This document shows, piece by piece, positions 22,289 through 26,141 of a DNA stretch of 26,141 nt; position 1 is the first letter of the stretch; every line of letters begins with the position of its first letter. Where the stretch lies: contig NZ_JODL01000043.1 of assembly GCF_000718985.1 (NCBI RefSeq), forward strand, positions 1-26,141, read 5' to 3'. Position numbers and translations under genes: made by a program. The notes under the pieces were generated by a model, which had not been told where the DNA came from, did no database searches, and saw only the letters and a program-made list of their open reading frames with translations. This DNA comes from Streptomyces megasporus (GTDB taxonomy: Bacteria; Actinomycetota; Actinomycetes; Streptomycetales; Streptomycetaceae).

Positions 22289-23793
22289 GCGGCCGTGTCC
22301 ACCTGGGCATGCCCGCGTTCCCCGAGGCCGCCGCGTCGGCCACACGGAACGCGCGGCTGCGCGGCAATCTGAGCCATGCCACCGGCACCATCCGCGCCAA
22401 GCGCGCGCAGGCCGTCGCCGAGCTGTCCGACTGGGACGCGCTGCGGGCCGCCGGCGCCGCGGTCAAGGACCGGACGCTGCGCCACCTCGACCACTACCTG
22501 GAGCGGTTGGAGGAGGCCGTCACCGCCGCGGGCGGCACCGTCCACTGGGCGGCCGACGCCGCCGAGGCCAACCGGATCGTCACCGACCTGGTGCGCGCCA
22601 CCGGCGAGACGGAGGTGGTCAAGGTCAAGTCGATGGCCACCCAGGAGATCGACCTCAACGCGGCGCTGGAACGGGCCGGCATCCGCGCCTACGAGACCGA
22701 CCTGGCCGAGCTGATCGTCCAGCTCGGCGACGACCTCCCCTCCCACATCCTGGTGCCGGCCATCCACCGCAACCGCGGCGAGATCCGCGACATCTTCCGC
22801 GAGGAGATGGGCCGTTGGGGGCGCCCGGCGCCAAAGGGCCTGACCGACGACCCGGCCGAGTTGGCCGAGGCCGCCCGGCTGCACCTGCGCGAGAAGTTCC
22901 TGCGGGCGAAGGTGGGCGTCTCCGGGGCCAACTTCATGGTCGCCGAGACCGGCACCCTGGTGGTGGTCGAGTCCGAGGGCAACGGGCGGATGTGCCTGAC
23001 CCTGCCCGAGACCCTGATCTCGGTGGTCGGCATCGAGAAGGTGGTGCCGACCTGGCAGGACCTGGAGATCTTCCTCCAGCTCCTGCCCCGCTCCTCCACC
23101 GCCGAGCGGATGAACCCCTACACCTCGATGTGGACGGGGACGACCGACTCCGAGACGGCCGACGGCCCGCGCGTCTTCCACCTGGTGCTGCTGGACAACG
23201 GCCGCACCGACGCCCTCGCCGACACCGTCGGCCGTCAGGCGCTGCGCTGCATCCGCTGCTCGGCCTGCCTGAACGTCTGCCCGGTCTACGAGCGGGCCGG
23301 CGGGCACGCCTACGGGTCCGCCTATCCGGGACCGATCGGCGCGATCCTCACCCCCCAACTACGCGGTACGGCATCGGAGTTGGACGCCTCGCTGCCGTAC
23401 GCCTCCTCGCTGTGCGGCGCCTGCTACGAGGTCTGCCCGGTCGCCATCGACATCCCCCAGGTCCTGGTGCACCTGCGCGAGCGGGTCGTCGAGGGCGGCG
23501 AGGTGACGGTGCGCGGGCAGCGCACGACGATCAGGCCCGCGCGGGGCCACGCGGCCGAGCGCGCCGCGATGCGCGCGGCCCGCTGGGCCTTCGACCATCC
23601 GCGGGCGCTGCTGGCCGGGCAGCGGCTGGCCTCCCGCACCCGCCGCCTGCACCCGCGGCGGCTGCCGGGGCCGGGCCGCGCCTGGACGGCCACCCGGGAC
23701 CTGCCCACCGTCCCGGCCGAGTCCTTCCGCGACTGGTGGCGGCGCACCCGGAACGTCCGGGGAGAAGCGCGGGGAGAGGGAGGCGGACGATGA
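22285..23793 (+). CDS. lutB: L-lactate dehydrogenase complex iron-sulfur subunit LutB (LldF)
   Basis: This 502-residue subunit has an N-terminal LUD domain (FMVAETGTLVVVESEGNGRM) and a C-terminal ferredoxin-like part with two cysteine clusters: Cys322, 325, 328 and 332 (CIRCSACLNVCP) and Cys377, 380 and 384 (CGACYEVCP). It passes electrons from lactate oxidation toward the respiratory chain, or an unknown acceptor, together with LutA and LutC. The start ATG overlaps the lutA stop (ATGA) and is preceded by a GGAGGAG run. The C-terminal 90 residues are Arg-rich. The 3' end overlaps lutC by 4 bp (ATGA), so subunit synthesis is likely coupled. Confidence 0.94.
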   Translation: MSGRVHLGMPAFPEAAASATRNARLRGNLSHATGTIRAKRAQAVAELSDWDALRAAGAAVKDRTLRHLDHYLERLEEAVTAAGGTVHWAADAAEANRIVTDLVRATGETEVVKVKSMATQEIDLNAALERAGIRAYETDLAELIVQLGDDLPSHILVPAIHRNRGEIRDIFREEMGRWGRPAPKGLTDDPAELAEAARLHLREKFLRAKVGVSGANFMVAETGTLVVVESEGNGRMCLTLPETLISVVGIEKVVPTWQDLEIFLQLLPRSSTAERMNPYTSMWTGTTDSETADGPRVFHLVLLDNGRTDALADTVGRQALRCIRCSACLNVCPVYERAGGHAYGSAYPGPIGAILTPQLRGTASELDASLPYASSLCGACYEVCPVAIDIPQVLVHLRERVVEGGEVTVRGQRTTIRPARGHAAERAAMRAARWAFDHPRALLAGQRLASRTRRLHPRRLPGPGRAWTATRDLPTVPAESFRDWWRRTRNVRGEARGEGGGR

Positions 23794-24440
23794 GCGGACG
23801 CGACGTGGTGCTGGCCCGAATCCGCCGGGCCCTGACCGACGTGCCCCGTTCGGAGGCCCCGGACGACGTGCCCGTCCCCCGGTCGTACGAACGCGCCCAC
23901 GTACCCGACGGCGAGACGTCCGACGCCCTCGTCGACCTGCTGGCGGAGAACCTCGCCGACTACCGGGCCCTGGTGCACCGTACGGACGCCGACGGCCTGC
24001 CCACGCTGCTGCGCCGTCTGCTGCTCGAACACGGCAGCGAAACGGTGCTGGTGCCGCCCGGCCTGCCGACGTGGTGGCTGGAGTCCGCCGACGCCACCCG
24101 GGTCCACGACCGGGCCGCGTCCACCCCGGCCGAGCTGGACGCGGTGGACAGCGTGGTGACCGGGTGCGCGGTGGCGATCGCGGAGACCGGCACGATCGTG
24201 CTGGACGGCGGTCCCGACCAGGGGCGCCGCCGCATCACCCTGATCCCCGACCACCACGTCTGCGTGGTACGGGTGCCCGACCAGGTGGTGGCGTCCGTGC
24301 CGCGGGCCCTGGAACGCCTGGACCCCACCCGCCCGCTGACCTGGATCTCCGGCCCGTCGGCCACCAGCGACATCGAGCTGGACCGGGTCGAGGGCGTGCA
24401 CGGTCCGCGCACCCTGGAGGTCGTCCTGCTGACAGAGTGA
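23790..24440 (+). CDS. lutC: L-lactate dehydrogenase complex subunit LutC (LldG)
   Basis: This 216-residue LUD-domain protein is the third subunit of the lactate-oxidising LutABC complex. The typical N-terminus RDVVLARIRRAL is followed by the conserved block CAVAIAETGTIVLDGG, ITLIPDHHVCVV and ISGPSATSDIEL, the last being the usual C-terminal signature. ATG at 23790 overlaps the lutB stop by 4 bp, with GGAGG upstream inside lutB. It is the last gene of the operon and is followed by a strong hairpin. The length matches the family. Confidence 0.93.
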   Translation: MSGRDVVLARIRRALTDVPRSEAPDDVPVPRSYERAHVPDGETSDALVDLLAENLADYRALVHRTDADGLPTLLRRLLLEHGSETVLVPPGLPTWWLESADATRVHDRAASTPAELDAVDSVVTGCAVAIAETGTIVLDGGPDQGRRRITLIPDHHVCVVRVPDQVVASVPRALERLDPTRPLTWISGPSATSDIELDRVEGVHGPRTLEVVLLTE

Positions 24441-24455
24441 CCGGCTGCCGCGGTC

Positions 24456-24489
24456 GCGGGGCCCCGGCGTTGCTCTGTCGGGGCCCCGC
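24456..24489 (+). terminator. Terminator of the rha-lut operon
   Basis: GCGGGGCCCCG (24456-24466) and CGGGGCCCCGC (24479-24489) are exact 11-bp complements with a 12-nt loop, starting 15 nt after the lutC stop. The loop and the 3' flank both contain TTGCTCT, giving a small direct repeat. Confidence 0.7.
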
Positions 24490-24524
24490 CATTGCTCTAC
24501 ACCTCTGTCACCGTGCGTGGCCCC

Positions 24525-24553
24525 TTGTCGCTCACGGCACACGCGGATAGCTT
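24525..24553 (+). promoter_or_regulatory. Leaderless promoter of the NamZ-like gene
   Basis: TTGTCG (24525-24530) and TAGCTT (24548-24553) have a 17-bp spacer. The -10 ends 6 nt before the ATG at 24560, and there is no Shine-Dalgarno, so the transcript should start at the codon itself. Confidence 0.65.
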
Positions 24554-24559
24554 CCCGGC

Positions 24560-25864
24560 ATGCCTTCCCGCCGATCTCTTCTCGCGGCCGGCACGGCCGC
24601 CGCGCTGGCCGCTCCGCTCGTCTCCCCCGCCACCGCCCACGCCGCCCCCGGCCACTCGGGGCGGTCCCGTGGACAGGGCCGTGGACAGGGTGTCGTCCCC
24701 GGCGCCGACGTCGCGGCCGCCCGGAACTGGTCCGTACTGCGCGGCCGCAGGGTCGGTGTGATCAGCAACCCCACCGGGGTCCTGCGCGACACCGGTCACA
24801 TCGTGGACTCCATGGCCGCGCACCGCGATCTGGAGATCGTGGGGGTGTTCGGCCCCGAACACGGCTTCCGGGGCAGCGCGCAGGCGGGCGAGTCCGAACC
24901 GGAGTTCACCGATCCGCGCACCGGGCTGACGGTGTACGACGCCTACGGCGCGAACGCGACGAAGCTGGCCGAGCTGTTCACCAAGGCCGGCGCGGACACG
25001 ATCGTCTTCGACATCCAGGACGTCGGCGTCCGCTACTACACCTACATCTGGACCATGTACAGCGCGATGGTCGCCGCCCGGTCGATCGGCGCCCGGTTCG
25101 TGGTGCTGGACCGCCCCAACCCGATCGGACGCCGGGCCGACGGCCCCCTGATGACCGAGGAGTTCACCTCCGGGGTGGGCGCCGAGGTGATCATCCAGCA
25201 GCACGGGATGACGGTGGGCGAGCTGGCCCGCTACTTCAACGGCGAGTTGCTGCCGAAGGAGGGCTCCGGCGGCGCGGTGGAGCTGGAGGTGGTTCCGGTG
25301 GAGGGGTGGGACCCGTACTCCACCGCCCACGAGCACGGCCTGCCCTGGGTGCCGCCCTCCCCCAACATGCCGACCCCGGACACGGCCGTCGTCTACGCCG
25401 GAACGGGCTACTTCGAGGGCACCAACCTCTCGGAGGGACGCGGCACCACGCGCCCGTTCGAGTTCATCGGCGCGCCTTACCTGGACCACCACTACGGCGA
25501 CCGGCTCAACGCTCGCAAGCTGCCGGGCGTGCGGTTCCGCGAGAGCTACTTCGTGCCGACGTTCGGCAAGCACTCCGGTGTCACCTGCGCGGGCGTCCAG
25601 ATCCACGTCACCGACCAGCATCGCCACCGGCCGATCACCACGGCGGTCGCGATGCTGGTGGAGGCGCGTCGCTACACCGACTTCGCCTGGCGTCAGGATT
25701 CCTGGGACGCCAAGCGCCCGTTCTGGATCGACAAGCTCTCCGGGTCGCCCCGGCTGCGCGAGATGATCGACGCGGGCAAGGACGTGGATGAGATCACGGC
25801 GGCCTGGGACGACGAGGTGCGGACCTTCGAACGGACGCGGCGCGCGTACCTGTTCTACCGCTGA
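24560..25864 (+). CDS. Exported NamZ-like exo-beta-N-acetylmuramidase (DUF1343, GH171)
   Basis: This 434-residue protein has a Tat-like signal (SRRSLLAAG, then Ala/Leu-rich, ending AHAAPG), so it should act outside the membrane. The body is a full DUF1343 domain, the family of Bacillus subtilis NamZ, which releases MurNAc from the non-reducing ends of glycan chains. The signature FGPEHGFRGSAQAGE carries the probable catalytic Glu100, followed by VFDIQDVGVRYYTYIWTM, VVLDRPNPIGRRADGP, LSEGRGTTRPFEFIGAP and VTCAGVQIHVTD. The length is normal. It has its own promoter and terminator and is not part of the lactate operon. No MurNAc uptake or murQ-type gene is nearby. Confidence 0.88.
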   Translation: MPSRRSLLAAGTAAALAAPLVSPATAHAAPGHSGRSRGQGRGQGVVPGADVAAARNWSVLRGRRVGVISNPTGVLRDTGHIVDSMAAHRDLEIVGVFGPEHGFRGSAQAGESEPEFTDPRTGLTVYDAYGANATKLAELFTKAGADTIVFDIQDVGVRYYTYIWTMYSAMVAARSIGARFVVLDRPNPIGRRADGPLMTEEFTSGVGAEVIIQQHGMTVGELARYFNGELLPKEGSGGAVELEVVPVEGWDPYSTAHEHGLPWVPPSPNMPTPDTAVVYAGTGYFEGTNLSEGRGTTRPFEFIGAPYLDHHYGDRLNARKLPGVRFRESYFVPTFGKHSGVTCAGVQIHVTDQHRHRPITTAVAMLVEARRYTDFAWRQDSWDAKRPFWIDKLSGSPRLREMIDAGKDVDEITAAWDDEVRTFERTRRAYLFYR

Positions 25865-25899
25865 CGGATCGCGAGGGCGCCTTTCGGCGGGCGGATCTC

Positions 25900-25946
25900 C
25901 ACGGACGGGCGGCCCGGCGTTGCCGGGCCGCCCCCGCGTGTCCGTG
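25900..25946 (+). terminator. Strong terminator after the NamZ-like gene
   Basis: GGGCGGCCCGGC (25907-25918) pairs exactly with 25922-25933 through a GTT loop. An outer CACGGAC (25900-25906) pairs with GTCCGTG (25940-25946), leaving a 6-nt bulge. The hairpin starts 36 nt after the stop codon. Confidence 0.75.
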
Positions 25947-26021
25947 CTCCGGGCGGACGTAACACCGCGTTCTCACGCGAGTCGACGAGACGTATCACGC
26001 TTCCGGGACGCTGGGGCTCCG

Positions 26022-26044
26022 TCACACCCTCGTGAACCGTGTGA
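26022..26044. promoter_or_regulatory. Inverted repeat upstream of the right-edge gene
   Basis: TCACAC (26022-26027) and GTGTGA (26039-26044) are exact complements 11 nt apart, about 50 bp before the likely start at 26096. A regulatory role is inferred only from position. The 231 bp from 25865 to 26095 hold this, the terminator before it and no other gene that I can support. Confidence 0.3.
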
Positions 26045-26095
26045 AGGAGCTTCCCAATCGGGTTGTCAAGCCACAGCAGTGACGGGAGGTGAAGC

Positions 26096-26141
26096 GTGGT
26101 AACACTCACCGTCACGGATCATCGCCCACAGGACGTTCACG
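26096..26141 (+). CDS. Start of an unidentified gene cut by the right edge
   Basis: GTG at 26096 is preceded by GGGAGG (26084-26089) with a 6-nt gap, an ideal ribosome site, and the frame is open to the window end, giving MVTLTVTDHRPQDVH. The fragment is too short to identify. A second GTG at 26088 in another frame is also open, but it lies inside the ribosome site and is less likely. Confidence 0.5.
   Translation, partial: MVTLTVTDHRPQDVH

Noticed and set aside
1..26141. tRNA, rRNA, CRISPR array, prophage, biosynthetic gene cluster
   Set aside because: No cloverleaf, regular spaced repeats, phage structural genes or PKS/NRPS/RiPP enzymes could be recognised anywhere in the window.

Overview
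The window is very GC-rich, uses GTG starts freely and shows several promoters whose TANNNT -10 box lies only 6-8 nt before the start codon (leaderless transcripts). Its proteins resemble actinobacterial families, so the source is almost certainly a Streptomyces or close relative, from an ordinary chromosomal region. I see no rRNA, tRNA, CRISPR array, prophage or complete insertion sequence. All functional names come from motif recognition by eye; no database search was run.

Layout. 1-1.7 kb: the tail of an unidentified gene, a PAP2 lipid phosphatase and a TetR regulator with a palindrome at its promoter. 1.7-4.1 kb: a divergent pair of exported proteins, an LVIVD-repeat beta-propeller (minus) and a His-rich DUF305 lipoprotein (plus). 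4.2-7.2 kb: an FprA-type ferredoxin-NADP reductase, then an ArsR regulator divergent from a YqjM-type ene-reductase across a dense operator region. 7.3-10.2 kb: uracil-DNA glycosylase overlapping a BadF/BcrA-type sugar kinase, then a CbiX-like protein that lacks the expected catalytic histidines. 10.3-14.7 kb: a lactonase-family beta-propeller, a HAD phosphatase, a TMEM175-like channel, a YjbQ-family protein and a flavin monooxygenase. 14.8 kb: a 19-residue hydrophobic peptide gene with a good Shine-Dalgarno and its own terminator.

15.0-24.5 kb is the most coherent block: an L-rhamnose to pyruvate module. A LacI-family regulator and rhaM (mutarotase) run leftward. rhaI (isomerase), a fused aldolase/dehydrogenase (rhaEW type), rhaB (kinase) and lutABC (L-lactate oxidation) run rightward as one tightly packed operon. 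Both divergent promoters have near-consensus -35/-10 boxes with 17-bp spacers, and each carries a TGAAA-NN-TTCA type palindrome just after the predicted transcription start, so one repressor could control both arms. The pathway logic is complete: rhamnose to rhamnulose to rhamnulose-1-P to DHAP plus L-lactaldehyde to L-lactate to pyruvate. No rhamnose transporter is present in the window. A long hairpin separates rhaEW from rhaB-lutABC.

24.5-26.1 kb: a Tat-type exported NamZ-like (DUF1343) exo-N-acetylmuramidase on a leaderless promoter, a strong terminator, and the first codons of another gene running off the right edge.

The least explained items are the 19-residue peptide gene with its upstream inverted repeat, the hairpin inside the rhamnose/lactate operon, the His-less CbiX-like protein, the LVIVD/DUF305 pair and the ung-kinase overlap.
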